DNA of 64,000 nt from Pseudobdellovibrionaceae bacterium (GTDB lineage: Bacteria > Bdellovibrionota > Bdellovibrionia > Bdellovibrionales > JAMPXM01). Below, in pieces: positions 37,733 to 47,150 of the stretch. The stretch is from assembly GCA_021463345.1 (NCBI GenBank), contig JAJTYM010000018.1:1-64000 (forward strand), in the 5' to 3' direction. A model generated the notes under the pieces. The model searched no databases and had not been told where the DNA came from. It worked only from the letters and a program-made list of their open reading frames with translations. The translations under genes and the position numbers were made by a program. Every line of letters starts with the position of its first letter. Positions within the stretch are counted from its first letter, which is position 1.

Positions 37733-38545
37733 TTGGCGAATTGCCCGCGGGACGGAACACCGATCGACGTCGATTACGGCATGGCCACGTGCCCGTCGTG
37801 CGGTATGATCCTGTTCGTCGACATGGATGGGGAGGCGATGATCGGCTCCCAGGCCTCCGAGGCGCCAAACCCGGAGCATCCCGCGCTCGATCCCGAAACC
37901 CCCTATGCCCAAGCGTCGTTCGATCCCGAACCGACTAAAATCCGAACGTCACCGGCCGAAGCGGTCGGGGCCGTCGGGACCGTGGAGGCGGAGATTGAGC
38001 CGCGAACCGCCGAGGACGGGATCGCGCCGCCGGATTTTTCATCGCTCGCGCCGGACCCGGCTCCGGAGGATAACCCGCTCGCGGCGTTGAATCCGATGCC
38101 GATGGGGTTGGAGCCGGCGCCGCTGGATTCGGTCCCGGAGATCGATGCGGCTCCGCCGATGGAGATGGATCGGTTCCTGGGATACGAACCGTCGCCCGAG
38201 GGCGGGGAGGATCCGCTGGCGCCCGTGGGCGGCCCCGGCGACCCGCTCGGAATCGCCGATTACGCGAATTCCGAGTTTTCGCAAGCGAAGGACGGGCCGT
38301 TTCTGTTCCGCCTGATCATCGCCGGTCTCGATTCCAAGGAACTTCGGGAGGCCCTCCGTGAGGCGATGAACGACGACCGTTTCGCGTGGGACGTCGACGG
38401 GCTTTTGCAGGGGGTTTCGATGGGCGAGCTGCACATCCGCAACGTCTCGCCCGTCAAAGCGACGATCCTGATCAATCGCATCAAACGGCTTCCGGTGAAA
38501 ATCCGCTGGGAACAGTACCCCGTCACCCAAGCCGAGCCGGGCTGA
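37733..38545 (+). CDS. Zinc-ribbon-like protein with acidic linker
   Basis: 270 residues from TTG 37733 (GCGAGG upstream). The N-terminus NCPRDGTPIDVDYGMATCPSCG looks like a small zinc ribbon that has kept only three cysteines. Then follow about 150 residues rich in Pro, Glu, Ala and Asp (probably disordered) and a compact 80-residue C-terminal domain (FLFRLIIAGLDSKELREALR, FAWDVDGLLQGVSMGELHIR, VSPVKATILINRIKRLPVKI) with an alternating beta-alpha pattern. Not recognised. Located 13 bases after the acyltransferase-PilZ gene, so it is probably co-transcribed. Confidence 0.75.
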   Translation: MANCPRDGTPIDVDYGMATCPSCGMILFVDMDGEAMIGSQASEAPNPEHPALDPETPYAQASFDPEPTKIRTSPAEAVGAVGTVEAEIEPRTAEDGIAPPDFSSLAPDPAPEDNPLAALNPMPMGLEPAPLDSVPEIDAAPPMEMDRFLGYEPSPEGGEDPLAPVGGPGDPLGIADYANSEFSQAKDGPFLFRLIIAGLDSKELREALREAMNDDRFAWDVDGLLQGVSMGELHIRNVSPVKATILINRIKRLPVKIRWEQYPVTQAEPG

Positions 38546-38617
38546 GTTTCCCGTGGCGGCGGGTCGCGCCGGCTAAAGAAATCGGAGGTTTGCCCCGAAA
38601 AGAGTCGTGGGATCATT

Positions 38618-39187
38618 ATGCGTTTTTTAGGGTCGCTCCTCGTCGTTTTATCGCTTGGTTTGGCGGTCCCGCGCGCGTTCGCGGGCGATTGGCGCGCGCA
38701 CCAGGCGAGCCTGGGATCCAAGCAAGGTAAAATGAAAGCGGCTGAAGCCGAGATCGAAGACCTCATCCATCAAAAAAAAGGCGCCGAGGATCCCGATGAA
38801 GTCACGCGCCTCACGGGAGCGCTCGCGGAAAGGCACGAAGGGCTGGCCAGAGCGGCGCAGGAGTATCGCGAGGAACGGCTTCACGTCCGCTTCAAACACC
38901 CGGAGCGGGGCGATGAGTCCGAGCGCAAGTACCCGCGTTATCAGCTCAAGACTTTGAAGGAGATGGAAGCCGGGCATGGTCTCGACGCCAAACTCGATGG
39001 TCTCAGGGAACGCCTGCGGCGGACTTTCGGCGTGAAAAGCCCGGAAGGCGGGTCGCCTGGGATTGGGCGTGGGGGCGAACAAGGGGCCGCGCTCGATCCC
39101 GTGCGGAAGGTCGAGCCGGCGCGCGGACCCGCCGCGCGGGAAAAGCGCCCGGCCGAAGCCGACGAGCGCATCCGCCTCAGCAAATGA
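38618..39187 (+). CDS. Exported helical protein of unknown function
   Basis: 189 residues: a signal peptide (SLLVVLSLGLAVPRAFA-GD) followed by charged amphipathic helix, probably coiled coil (MKAAEAEIEDLIHQKKGAED, LAERHEGLARAAQEYREERL), and a basic Pro/Gly-rich tail. No domain recognised. Presumably periplasmic. It is separated by 72 bases from the upstream zinc-ribbon gene and converges with a BamE-like lipoprotein gene. Confidence 0.65.
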   Translation: MRFLGSLLVVLSLGLAVPRAFAGDWRAHQASLGSKQGKMKAAEAEIEDLIHQKKGAEDPDEVTRLTGALAERHEGLARAAQEYREERLHVRFKHPERGDESERKYPRYQLKTLKEMEAGHGLDAKLDGLRERLRRTFGVKSPEGGSPGIGRGGEQGAALDPVRKVEPARGPAAREKRPAEADERIRLSK

Positions 39188-39253
39188 AGGCCGGCCCTCT
39201 CCGCGCCGATGTCACGGGCGTTGTTCCCGCGCGCCCGTCCTCAAGTCGGTTCT

Positions 39254-39709
39254 TCAATCGACCCCTCGGTCGACGTCGTCGGGATCCGTCGGCCGCGGTG
39301 GGCGGGCGTCGCCGGAAAGATCGTCGGCCGCTCGGACCTTCGCGGCTTGCGCGGCCGCTCGTTCGGCGGCGAGGCGTTGCTCTTCGGCGAGGTTGGACTC
39401 CTCGTTGCGGCGATCCTGTTCGTCGGCCGGGATCTCCGGCTCGAGCGGCGCGCCCGCGTACGTGACTTTGCCGTCGGTGAAATGAACCTCTTTCACGTCC
39501 TGGGCATCGCCGCCCGGGTGGTAAACGTAGATCCAGCGGTCCTTGCCGCGCCAGCGGCGCGTGCGGGTGGGATTCCCCGCCGCCTCCACGACGTCGTCTT
39601 TGAGCATGCCTTCCTGGATGAGAGCGAACTCCTTGTGGCGCGGAGTCTGGCATCCCGCCGAGAGGAATCCGCAGGCGAAAGCCGCGAGAGCGGCGGCGAT
39701 GGGCTTCAT
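39254..39709 (-). CDS. BamE/SmpA-like lipoprotein
   Basis: 151 residues. Lipobox FLSAGC, then a BamE-like core (FALIQEGMLKDDVVEAAGNP, then GKDRWIYVYHPG and VHFTDGKVTYAG), which has the helix-turn-helix-strand order of SmpA/OmlA proteins. The C-terminal 55 residues are a charged Glu/Ala-rich tail not typical of BamE. A role in outer-membrane protein assembly is possible but not shown. GGGAG lies seven bases before the ATG. Confidence 0.75.
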   Translation of the reverse strand: MKPIAAALAAFACGFLSAGCQTPRHKEFALIQEGMLKDDVVEAAGNPTRTRRWRGKDRWIYVYHPGGDAQDVKEVHFTDGKVTYAGAPLEPEIPADEQDRRNEESNLAEEQRLAAERAAAQAAKVRAADDLSGDARPPRPTDPDDVDRGVD

Positions 39710-40015
39710 CGAAACTCCCGAACGACGGAAAGGGGCCTGAACGGCTCATTTCAGTATAGAGCTTCGTCGCCGTAAAACCAAACGCCGTCCCGTTTTGAGG
39801 CGGCGAGCCGCTTTTCCCGTCGCGCGTTCCGCTTGCTCGGGCGACCACCTGAAAGGCGCTTCCGCTCCGATCGCGCCCCGGGCGGAATTTCGGAGTCCTA
39901 AGTAATGCGTCGACACGGGTCGCGGAGCCGCGATAATCCTTGCCTCGCCGTCTCGAAAATGCGATTCAGGTAACAATCATCCATTCGAGTACGGATTGCC
40001 GAGGAGTCTCCTGAG
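39710..40015. other. Divergent intergenic region before the oxidase locus
   Basis: 306 bases between the BamE-like gene and the first cytochrome gene. GATAAT at about 39931-39936 could be a -10 box, but I see no matching -35. No open frame or strong inverted repeat found. Confidence 0.4.
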
Positions 40016-40618
40016 ATGGCAAGCGCGAGCGATCAGAACAACTACAACACGGGCGGGTACATCGCGTTTATCGGCTCGATGGTTTTCACGATCGGGTTCT
40101 TCATCTACGTTTCGTTCATCCACAAAGGCGTCGATCTCAAGGAAGTGAGCCAGCCCGATTCGGCCCCCGCTGAATCCCCGGCGGCGGAAACACCCTCCCA
40201 GGATCCCGCTCCGGCGGCGGGGGAAAGCGGGCCCGGCGCGAGCCGTTCCCCGTCCCAGCCCTGGGTCTCTTCCGTCGCCCAGGTCGAGCGCGGCCATGGG
40301 CTCTATAAAACCGCATGCGCCAGCTGCCACGGCGTCGAGGGCAAGGGGGACGGTCCCGCCGCCCGCGGCTTCCAGCCGCGTGATCTCGTCGCCGGGCAAT
40401 GGAGACACGGCGGGGACTCGCTCTCCCTGTTCGACACGATCACCAACGGCGTCGACGGCACGGCCATGGCGTCGTTCGCGTACATGCCGGCCGTGGACCG
40501 ATGGGCTCTCGTGCATTACGTGCGCTCGATCACCGAGAACGTCATCGCTGATAACCGCGCGAGCAACCACGCCGGCGATCGGGAAAGTTTTTTTTCTGAA
40601 GCGGCGAAGTTGAACTGA
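40016..40618 (+). CDS. Membrane-anchored mono-heme cytochrome c
   Basis: 200 residues. One N-terminal transmembrane helix (YIAFIGSMVFTIGFFIYVSFI), a Pro/Ala/Ser-rich linker of about 50 residues and a class I cytochrome c domain with CASCH (heme attachment) and ASFAYMP, whose methionine is the probable sixth ligand. It heads the cytochrome oxidase locus and is the likely electron donor to the caa3 enzyme, or an accessory subunit. Good ribosome site (GAGGAG) nine bases before the ATG. Confidence 0.88.
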   Translation: MASASDQNNYNTGGYIAFIGSMVFTIGFFIYVSFIHKGVDLKEVSQPDSAPAESPAAETPSQDPAPAAGESGPGASRSPSQPWVSSVAQVERGHGLYKTACASCHGVEGKGDGPAARGFQPRDLVAGQWRHGGDSLSLFDTITNGVDGTAMASFAYMPAVDRWALVHYVRSITENVIADNRASNHAGDRESFFSEAAKLN

Positions 40619-40641
40619 TTCATCCGAAGGACGTGGCATCC

Positions 40642-41559
40642 GTGTTCCCTCGCAAGCTCTGGCGCCCATTCGCACGCAAAGCGTTCGCGGCTCTCGCCGC
40701 GGCCGCGCTGTTCGCGGCGTTGGCTCCGATGGCGTTGGCGCGTGACGTGGGCGGGCCTGACGCGGGCGAAACCGTCAATGTCCTGCCGCACCAGCTTGAG
40801 GGCGTCGGCATAACGGAAAAATTGGGCGCGCGGGTCGATATGGGTCTCGTGTTCACGAACGAGGCGGGCGAAAAAGTCACGCTCGGCGACTATTTCCGAC
40901 GCGGCAAGCCGGTCATGTTGAGCTTGGCGTATTACAGTTGCCCGAACCTCTGTAATTACCACCTCAACGGCGTCAAGGACGCGCTTCGGGAGATGAATTG
41001 GACTCTCGGCAAAGAGTTCGAGTACGTGGTCGTCAGCATCGATCCCGCGGAAACGCCGAAACTCGCCGCCGAGAAAAAGGCGAACTATCTCAAAGCTTAC
41101 GGCCGCGTGGGCGCGGAGAACGGGTGGCATTTCCTCGTCGGCGAGGAAGCCTCGGTTCGGGCGCTCGCCGATCAGGTCGGCTTCCAATACCGTTGGGACG
41201 AGGAAAGCCGCCAGTGGGCGCATAGCGCGGCGGCGATCATCCTGACGCCGTCGGGCGACATCTCACGCTATTTGTTCGGCATCCACTTCGAACCTCAGAC
41301 CATGCGCCTGAGCCTCGTGGAGGCCGGGCAGGGCAACGTCGGCAGCCTGGTCGACAAGCTCATTCTCTATTGTTTCCATTATGATCCAAAAGCGAGCAAA
41401 TACACCCTCTACGCCATGAACGTGATGCGAGGCGGGGCGGCCCTGGTCGTTCTCGTGCTGCTCGCTTTCATGACGCCGTTTTGGCTTCGCCAGCGGCGGT
41501 CGAACGCGCAGAGTCTGTTGAGAGCCCAGAGGGCGGGCATTGAACAAGGAGAAATTTGA
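40642..41559 (+). CDS. SCO1/SenC copper chaperone for cytochrome oxidase
   Basis: 305 residues: signal peptide (FAALAAAALFAALAPMALA), thioredoxin-like SCO domain with the copper-binding CPNLC motif (SLAYYSCPNLCNYHLNGV) and the conserved downstream region (WAHSAAAIILTPSGDISRYLFG), then a C-terminal transmembrane helix (GGAALVVLVLLAFMTPFW). The expected conserved histidine is H in WAHSAA. It delivers copper to the CuA site of CoxB, encoded next. Start GTG 40642 fits AAGGA better than the GTG at 40633. One base separates it from coxB. Confidence 0.93.
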   Translation: MFPRKLWRPFARKAFAALAAAALFAALAPMALARDVGGPDAGETVNVLPHQLEGVGITEKLGARVDMGLVFTNEAGEKVTLGDYFRRGKPVMLSLAYYSCPNLCNYHLNGVKDALREMNWTLGKEFEYVVVSIDPAETPKLAAEKKANYLKAYGRVGAENGWHFLVGEEASVRALADQVGFQYRWDEESRQWAHSAAAIILTPSGDISRYLFGIHFEPQTMRLSLVEAGQGNVGSLVDKLILYCFHYDPKASKYTLYAMNVMRGGAALVVLVLLAFMTPFWLRQRRSNAQSLLRAQRAGIEQGEI

Positions 41560-41560
41560 G

Positions 41561-42598
41561 ATGTGGTGGCTGCTACCAACCGCTTCCGCGAGCACGTTCA
41601 TGCCGGCGCAGGGCACGAAAATCGCCGCCGAAGTCGATACGATCTACGCGTTCCTGCTCATCTCGAGCTTGATCTCGTTCGTCCTGTTGATCGGCGGGAT
41701 GTGCTATTTCGTGGTGAAGTACAAACGAAAGTCGGCCAACGACAAGACGGAGTACATCACGCACAACCACACTCTCGAATTCCTCTGGAGCTTCATCCCG
41801 TTCCTGATCTTCATGTTCGTGTTCGCATGGGGCTGGATGGTTTACCACGACATGCGCAAGATGCCCGAAGATGCGCTCGAGGTTCACGTCTTCGCCAAAA
41901 AATGGGATTGGCGGTTCGTTTATAAAAACGGCAAGGAAGTCACCGCGGCCCTCGATGAAAACATGAAGCTGCAGCCGTCGACGATGGTCGTCCCCGTCGG
42001 CCGGCCGGTGAAGCTCATCATGGCTTCCGAGAAGGTCAATCCGTCCGGCAACGATCCCACGGACCGTCCGGTTCTGCACAGTTTCTTCATCCCCTCGTTC
42101 AGGGTGAAACAAGACGTGGTGCCGGGCCGTTACGCGGCGCTTTGGTTCGAGGCGGACAAAGCCGGGCTCTACAACGTGTTCTGCGCCGAGTATTGCGGCG
42201 GCGGCCACTCGGCGATGCGGGGCTTGATCCGCGCCGTCGCTCCGGCCGAGTTCGAGGCGTGGCTGGCGGGCGAGGCGGTTTCGACGGAAGCCGTCGCCCA
42301 GGTCAACCCGCTCGTCGCCAAAGGCAAGACGCTCTACGCGGCCAACGCTTGCATCGGCTGCCACAGCGTCGATGGCTCGAAGATGACGGGTCCTTCATTC
42401 AAAGGTCTGTTCGGGAAAACCGAGCAGACGGACAAAGGCTCCGTGAAAGTCGACGAAAATTACCTGCGTGAATCGGTTCTCAACCCGAACGCGAAAATCG
42501 TGGCCGGGTACCCACCGGGTCAGATGCCCCCTTACGCGGGCCAGTTGAGCGAGGATGACATCCTCGCGCTCATCGAATTCATCAAAACACTCAAATAA
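41561..42598 (+). CDS. coxB: Cytochrome c oxidase subunit II with fused cytochrome c
   Basis: 345 residues. Two transmembrane helices (about 22-48 and 68-92), a cupredoxin domain with the full CuA ligand set [12 protein letters not shown], and a C-terminal cytochrome c domain (CIGCH, with a methionine in GQMPPY). The covalent heme c makes this a caa3-type oxidase, which takes electrons from a soluble or membrane cytochrome c. ATG 41561 has AAGGAG nine bases upstream. CoxA follows after 11 bases with its own AAGGAGG. Confidence 0.95.
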   Translation: MWWLLPTASASTFMPAQGTKIAAEVDTIYAFLLISSLISFVLLIGGMCYFVVKYKRKSANDKTEYITHNHTLEFLWSFIPFLIFMFVFAWGWMVYHDMRKMPEDALEVHVFAKKWDWRFVYKNGKEVTAALDENMKLQPSTMVVPVGRPVKLIMASEKVNPSGNDPTDRPVLHSFFIPSFRVKQDVVPGRYAALWFEADKAGLYNVFCAEYCGGGHSAMRGLIRAVAPAEFEAWLAGEAVSTEAVAQVNPLVAKGKTLYAANACIGCHSVDGSKMTGPSFKGLFGKTEQTDKGSVKVDENYLRESVLNPNAKIVAGYPPGQMPPYAGQLSEDDILALIEFIKTLK

Positions 42599-42609
42599 GG
42601 AGGGGTGGC

Positions 42610-44211
42610 ATGGCGGCATCGGGCACCCACGACGCGAACGAAAACTACCTCAATCACGAAAAAGGCCTGTGGTCCTGGCTGACGACGCTTGACCACAAAC
42701 GGATCGGCGTTCTGTACGCCATCACGGTGGCGATCTTCTTTTTCGTCGGGGGCCTGGCGGCCCTCGCCATCCGGACGGAACTGTTCTCGGCCGGAGAGAC
42801 GATCCCGAACCTGGGGCCGAACGGCTACAATCGCCTGATGACCTACCACGGAGCCATCATGGTCTTCCTGGTCATCATACCTGGCATCCCGGCGTTCCTC
42901 GGCAACTTCGTGCTCCCCCTCCACCTGGGCGCGAAGGACGTCGCGTTCCCGCGGCTGAACCTGTTGAGTTGGTACTGCCTGCTCGCCGGCGCGGCCATCG
43001 CTCTGACGTCGCTCCTCATGGGCGGGGCGGACACCGGTTGGACGTTCTACACGCCGTACTCGATCAATTCCGCGCCCGCCGTCGTCATGATGGCGTTCGG
43101 GGTGTTCGTCGCCGGGTTCTCGTCGATCTTGACGGGTCTCAATTTCATCGTCACGACCCATAAGCTGCGCGCTCCGGGCATGACGATGAATCGCATCCCG
43201 CTCTTCGTCTGGGCCCTGTACTCGACGGCGATCATCCAGGTGTTGGCGACGCCGGTGCTGGCGATCACCGTCCTGCTCCTGGCCATGGAGAACATCTTCG
43301 GCATCGGCTTCTTCGACGAGAGCCTCGGCGGCGACCCCGTGCTCTTCCAGCATTTTTTCTGGTTCTATTCGCACCCGGCGGTGTACATCATGATCCTGCC
43401 GGCGTTCGGGGTGATCTCGGAACTCATCACCGCGTTCTCGCGCAAGACGATCTTCGGTTACACGGCGATCGCGTATTCCTCGCTCGCCATCGCCGCGGTC
43501 AGCTTCTTTGTCTGGGGCCACCACATGTTCACTTCCGGCCAGTCGGAAGTGGCCAGCGTCCTCTTTTCGATCCTGACGATGCTGGTCGGCATCCCGACCG
43601 CCATCAAAGTCTTTAACTGGGTCGCGACGATGTACAAGAGCTCGATCAACTTGGCGAGCCCGATGCTGTTCGCGATCGGCTTCATCTTCCTGTTCACCAT
43701 CGGTGGAGTGACGGGGATTTTCCTCGCCACGATCGCGACCAACATCCACTTCCACGACACTTATTTCGTCGTCGCGCATTTTCACTACGTGATGGTCGGC
43801 GGGACGCTGATGGCGATCATGGGAGGGATCTACTACTGGTTCCCGAAGATGTTCGGCAAGATGTACCACGAGGCCACCGCGCGCCTGTCGTTCCTCGGCA
43901 TCTTCATCGGCTTCAACGTGACGTTCTACCCGCAGTTCCTGCTCGGCGCGAACGGCATGCCGAGGCGTTACTTCGACTACTTGCCCGTCTATGAGCCGCT
44001 CAACCAGATCTCGACGATCGGCTCCTACCTGATCGGCATAGGTTTCGTGTTCGCGGCGATCTCGATCCTCATCGGTTTCATCAAAGGCGAGAAGGCGGGC
44101 GCGAACCCCTGGGGAGCGCGCACGCTCGAGTGGACCATCCCCTCACCGCCCCCGCATCACAACTTCGATAAAACTCCCATCATAACGGCAGGTCCTTATG
44201 AGTTCCGCTGA
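42610..44211 (+). CDS. coxA: Cytochrome c oxidase subunit I
   Basis: 533 residues, twelve helices. Heme a ligand in [10 protein letters not shown], CuB/heme a3 site HPAVY (with the cross-linked Tyr), CuB histidines WGHHMFTSG and the heme histidines in [12 protein letters not shown]. The D-channel glutamate (HPEVY in type A1) is replaced by alanine, and a tyrosine-serine pair precedes (FYSHPAVY), the hallmark of type A2 heme-copper oxidases. It overlaps the coxC start by 14 bases. Confidence 0.97.
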   Translation: MAASGTHDANENYLNHEKGLWSWLTTLDHKRIGVLYAITVAIFFFVGGLAALAIRTELFSAGETIPNLGPNGYNRLMTYHGAIMVFLVIIPGIPAFLGNFVLPLHLGAKDVAFPRLNLLSWYCLLAGAAIALTSLLMGGADTGWTFYTPYSINSAPAVVMMAFGVFVAGFSSILTGLNFIVTTHKLRAPGMTMNRIPLFVWALYSTAIIQVLATPVLAITVLLLAMENIFGIGFFDESLGGDPVLFQHFFWFYSHPAVYIMILPAFGVISELITAFSRKTIFGYTAIAYSSLAIAAVSFFVWGHHMFTSGQSEVASVLFSILTMLVGIPTAIKVFNWVATMYKSSINLASPMLFAIGFIFLFTIGGVTGIFLATIATNIHFHDTYFVVAHFHYVMVGGTLMAIMGGIYYWFPKMFGKMYHEATARLSFLGIFIGFNVTFYPQFLLGANGMPRRYFDYLPVYEPLNQISTIGSYLIGIGFVFAAISILIGFIKGEKAGANPWGARTLEWTIPSPPPHHNFDKTPIITAGPYEFR

Positions 44212-44884
44212 TCAACACGCGCACGGCACCGGTCACCACTACGCGCACCATTTCGAGAGCGCGGAGCACGAGTACTCCAGCAGCAAACAGGGCATCTGGG
44301 TTTTCCTCTGCACGGAAATCCTCATGTTCGGCGGTCTGTTCGTCGGTTACGCGGTTTTCCATCACATGTACCCGTTGCTCTTCAAGGCCGGGTCGACGTT
44401 CGTCGATTGGCGAATGGGTGCGGCGAACACCGTCGTGCTGCTCACGAGCTCGCTCACGATGGCTTTGGGCATTTACTACGCGCAGAAGCGGGACGCGGCC
44501 AAATCGGGGCTCATGCTGCTGATCACGATCGCCTGCGGCGCGATCTTCATGGTCATCAAGTATTTCGAGTACTCGCATAAGATCCATTTGGGCTTGTTGC
44601 CGGGCTCCTGGTTCCATGGCTCGCTGGACGTGACCTTCGCCGATGGCACGGTTCAACGCGTGGAAAACCTGCCGTTGTACTTTTCGTTCTATTACATGAT
44701 GACGGGCCTTCATGGGATCCACGTTCTCATCGGGATGAGCCTGATCTTTTGGGCTTGGCTTCGCGTGCGCAAGAACGAATTCGGCCCTCACTACTACACG
44801 CCGGTCGAGGGCGTCGGTTTGTTCTGGCATCTGGTCGATCTGGTTTGGATTTACTTGTTCCCGCTGCTCTACTTGGTCAGCTGA
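44198..44884 (+). CDS. coxC: Cytochrome c oxidase subunit III
   Basis: 228 residues. His-rich N-terminus, then five predicted helices: [79 protein letters not shown] and [20 protein letters not shown]. The WHxVDxxWxxxFPxxY end is diagnostic. Five rather than seven helices is usual for the bacterial short form. Its start overlaps coxA by 14 bases. Confidence 0.95.
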   Translation: MSSADQHAHGTGHHYAHHFESAEHEYSSSKQGIWVFLCTEILMFGGLFVGYAVFHHMYPLLFKAGSTFVDWRMGAANTVVLLTSSLTMALGIYYAQKRDAAKSGLMLLITIACGAIFMVIKYFEYSHKIHLGLLPGSWFHGSLDVTFADGTVQRVENLPLYFSFYYMMTGLHGIHVLIGMSLIFWAWLRVRKNEFGPHYYTPVEGVGLFWHLVDLVWIYLFPLLYLVS

Positions 44885-44902
44885 CGGAATACGGGGGAGA
44901 CA

Positions 44903-45232
44903 ATGGCTCACGGTCAACACGCAAACGACGCTCACTCCGAACACCACATCATTCCGTTCGGCGTTTACATGAAAGTTTTCTCGGCGCTGATCGCGCTGAC
45001 GGTCATCACGGTCCTCGCGGCCCGCGTCGATTTCGGCGCGTTCGGCGCCGCCGTCGCCTTCGGCATCGCTACGGTGAAAGCGGTTTTGGTACTCGCCTAC
45101 TTCATGCACCTGAAGTACGACAACATGCTCAATCGTGTAATTATTGCGAGCGGAGTCTTCTTCTTGATCGTGTTCTACTTCTTCTGCATCGTTGACGAGA
45201 TCACGCGTATCGTCGAGAAGAACACTCTGTAG
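44903..45232 (+). CDS. coxD: Cytochrome c oxidase subunit IV
   Basis: 109 residues with three predicted helices (VYMKVFSALIALTVITVLAA, VAFGIATVKAVLVLAYFMHL, VIIASGVFFLIVFYFFCIVD). The pattern matches the bacterial CtaF/prokaryotic subunit IV family, where KAxLVxxYFMHLK is the key motif. Shine-Dalgarno GGGGGAG precedes the ATG. Last structural gene of the oxidase; the heme genes follow after 74 bases. Confidence 0.93.
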   Translation: MAHGQHANDAHSEHHIIPFGVYMKVFSALIALTVITVLAARVDFGAFGAAVAFGIATVKAVLVLAYFMHLKYDNMLNRVIIASGVFFLIVFYFFCIVDEITRIVEKNTL

Positions 45233-45306
45233 ACCTTCGGTCCGCCCCCTCCTCCGGGCTGGCGGGTCCGAGGCGTGGCCCTGATGTCGGCCCTGAGGTG
45301 CGGGTT

Positions 45307-46176
45307 GTGAAGCTGTTTGCGGATCTGACCAAGTTCGGAATCATCGTTTTCATCCTGATCAGCGGCGCGATCGGCTACATGATGAGCTGGCCGATGCCGG
45401 AGGTTTGGGATTGGGCGCGTTTCATCCTCACGATGGCCGCCCTTTACTTCCTGTCCGCCGGGAGCTTCGCCCTCAACCAAGCCCAGGAATGGCGGATCGA
45501 CAGCCGCATGCCCCGCACGGAGAAGCGCCCGATCCCCGCGGGCCGGGTTTCGGTAGCGCAAGCCTATGTCCTCGGTTTCGGCTTTCTGCTCATCGGGTTG
45601 TGCGCGGGCGCATTGGTGAATTCGCGCGTGTTCGCGTTGGGGCTTTTCACGGTCATTTTCTACAATGTTTGGTACACGCTCTATTGGAAGCGCCGTTGGG
45701 CGTTCGGCGCCGTCCCCGGGGCGATCCCCGGCGCGCTGCCGGTGGTCATCGGTTACGCGGCGAACTCGAGTTTCCTGCTCTCGCCCGATTGCGTTTACGC
45801 GTTCCTGATCATGTTCCTCTGGCAGATGCCGCATTTCTGGGCGCTCGCGATCCGCTTCAAGGACGATTATTCCGCGGGCGGCATCCCGGTCCTGCCGACG
45901 AGGATCGGCACGAACGCGACCCTGTACCACATGGGCCTCTACACGTTCGCGTATGTCGGGCTCGCGATCGCGTCGCCGTTTTTCACCAAGGCTTATTTCT
46001 TTTACTTGGTCGTCGTCCTGCCGTTCGCGTTCAAAGTGCTTTGGGAGTTCTTCAAATACTGGCGCGCCGGCGCGGGCGGCGAGCGGTGGCTCCCGTTTTT
46101 CCTGTGGACGAACTTCTCCGTGCTCGTGTTCCTCCTCGGTCCCGTCGTTGACCGTTGGCATCTCGGTTGGGGCTGA
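45307..46176 (+). CDS. ctaB: Protoheme IX farnesyltransferase (heme O synthase)
   Basis: 289 residues, a UbiA-family prenyltransferase with about eight helices. The first prenyl-diphosphate motif reads NQAQEWRIDSRMPRTEKRPI, where the first of the usual two aspartates is glutamate (EWRID). The second motif is DDYSAGGIPVLP. It attaches a farnesyl group (from IspA product) to heme B, giving heme O for the oxidase encoded upstream. GTG 45307 fits GAGG at eight bases; GTG 45298 would overlap that site. Confidence 0.95.
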   Translation: MKLFADLTKFGIIVFILISGAIGYMMSWPMPEVWDWARFILTMAALYFLSAGSFALNQAQEWRIDSRMPRTEKRPIPAGRVSVAQAYVLGFGFLLIGLCAGALVNSRVFALGLFTVIFYNVWYTLYWKRRWAFGAVPGAIPGALPVVIGYAANSSFLLSPDCVYAFLIMFLWQMPHFWALAIRFKDDYSAGGIPVLPTRIGTNATLYHMGLYTFAYVGLAIASPFFTKAYFFYLVVVLPFAFKVLWEFFKYWRAGAGGERWLPFFLWTNFSVLVFLLGPVVDRWHLGWG

Positions 46177-46199
46177 GCCCCGTCCGGAAGGAGTTTGCG

Positions 46200-47150
46200 A
46201 TGCTGGTCTCGCGCGGTTTCCTGCGTTTATTTTACGGTTTGATCGCCGCCACGGCGGGCTTGATGGCCCTCGGCGCCGGCGTCCGCGCGATGAACGCGGG
46301 ATTGGCGTGCCCCGACTGGCCGCTTTGCTTCGGCAAAGTGATCCCGGATTTCCACGTCGGAGTCTGGTTCGAGTTCGTGCATCGAGCGTACGCGGGTTTG
46401 GTCGCCCTCGTTTTCTTCGGTTGCCTCGGCTACCTGCTCTTGAGGCCGCAAGTCCCCAGGGGGGTCAAGCGACTCGGGCTTTTCGCGCTCCTGGTTCTCC
46501 TCTCGCAGATAGTGATGGGTGGCTTGACGGTCCTCAAAATGTTGAAAGTCAGCATCGTCACCTCGCACCTGATGCTGGCGACGACGTTCGTCGCATCGCT
46601 TTTCTGGATGGCCGCTCATCTGAATCCAGCGAGCGTCGACCGCGGCGCGCGTCCCGCGCCCGCATGGTTCCGTTGGCTCGCGTTTTTTTACCCGGCGGCC
46701 ACGTTCGGTCAGATCTGGCTCGGTGGCCTCGTGGCGAGCAGTTACGCCGGTTCGGTCTGCGTTGATTTCCCGCTTTGCAACGGGCAGTGGGCGCCGACCT
46801 TCCAAGGAGCGATCGGCCTTCAAGTGATGCATCGTTTTGGCGCGTACGCGTTGGCTTTGTTCGGGTTCGCGATTTTCATGACCATGCGCCGGAACGCCGC
46901 CGCGCCTTGGATGACGCGCCAGATCCGCGTGGCGGCGGGCTTTCTCTTTGCCGTCGTCCTGGCCCAGGTCGGAGTCGGGATCGCGAACCTGCTCCTGTAC
47001 ATTCCTCCAGCGATGACGGTCCTGCACCAATCCATGGCGGTCCTGCTCCTGTTGGCCGGGCTTCGCTTGGCGTATCTCGCGCATCGCGTCTCCGCGCCCG
47101 TCACGGCTATGGATGAACGGGGCGTGGGCGGCGTCGCGACGGTGGGTTAA
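46200..47150 (+). CDS. ctaA: Heme A synthase (CtaA/Cox15)
   Basis: 316 residues, eight helices. It converts heme O to heme A. The four heme-ligand histidines are visible in EFVHRAYAG, VTSHLMLA, QVMHRFGAY and VLHQSMAV, and both cysteine pairs are present (ACPDWPLCFGK and VCVDFPLCNGQW). ATG 46200 has AAGGAG six bases upstream and lies 23 bases after ctaB. It completes the heme A branch for the caa3 oxidase. The maiA gene converges on its 3' end with a 4-base overlap. Confidence 0.95.
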   Translation: MLVSRGFLRLFYGLIAATAGLMALGAGVRAMNAGLACPDWPLCFGKVIPDFHVGVWFEFVHRAYAGLVALVFFGCLGYLLLRPQVPRGVKRLGLFALLVLLSQIVMGGLTVLKMLKVSIVTSHLMLATTFVASLFWMAAHLNPASVDRGARPAPAWFRWLAFFYPAATFGQIWLGGLVASSYAGSVCVDFPLCNGQWAPTFQGAIGLQVMHRFGAYALALFGFAIFMTMRRNAAAPWMTRQIRVAAGFLFAVVLAQVGVGIANLLLYIPPAMTVLHQSMAVLLLLAGLRLAYLAHRVSAPVTAMDERGVGGVATVG

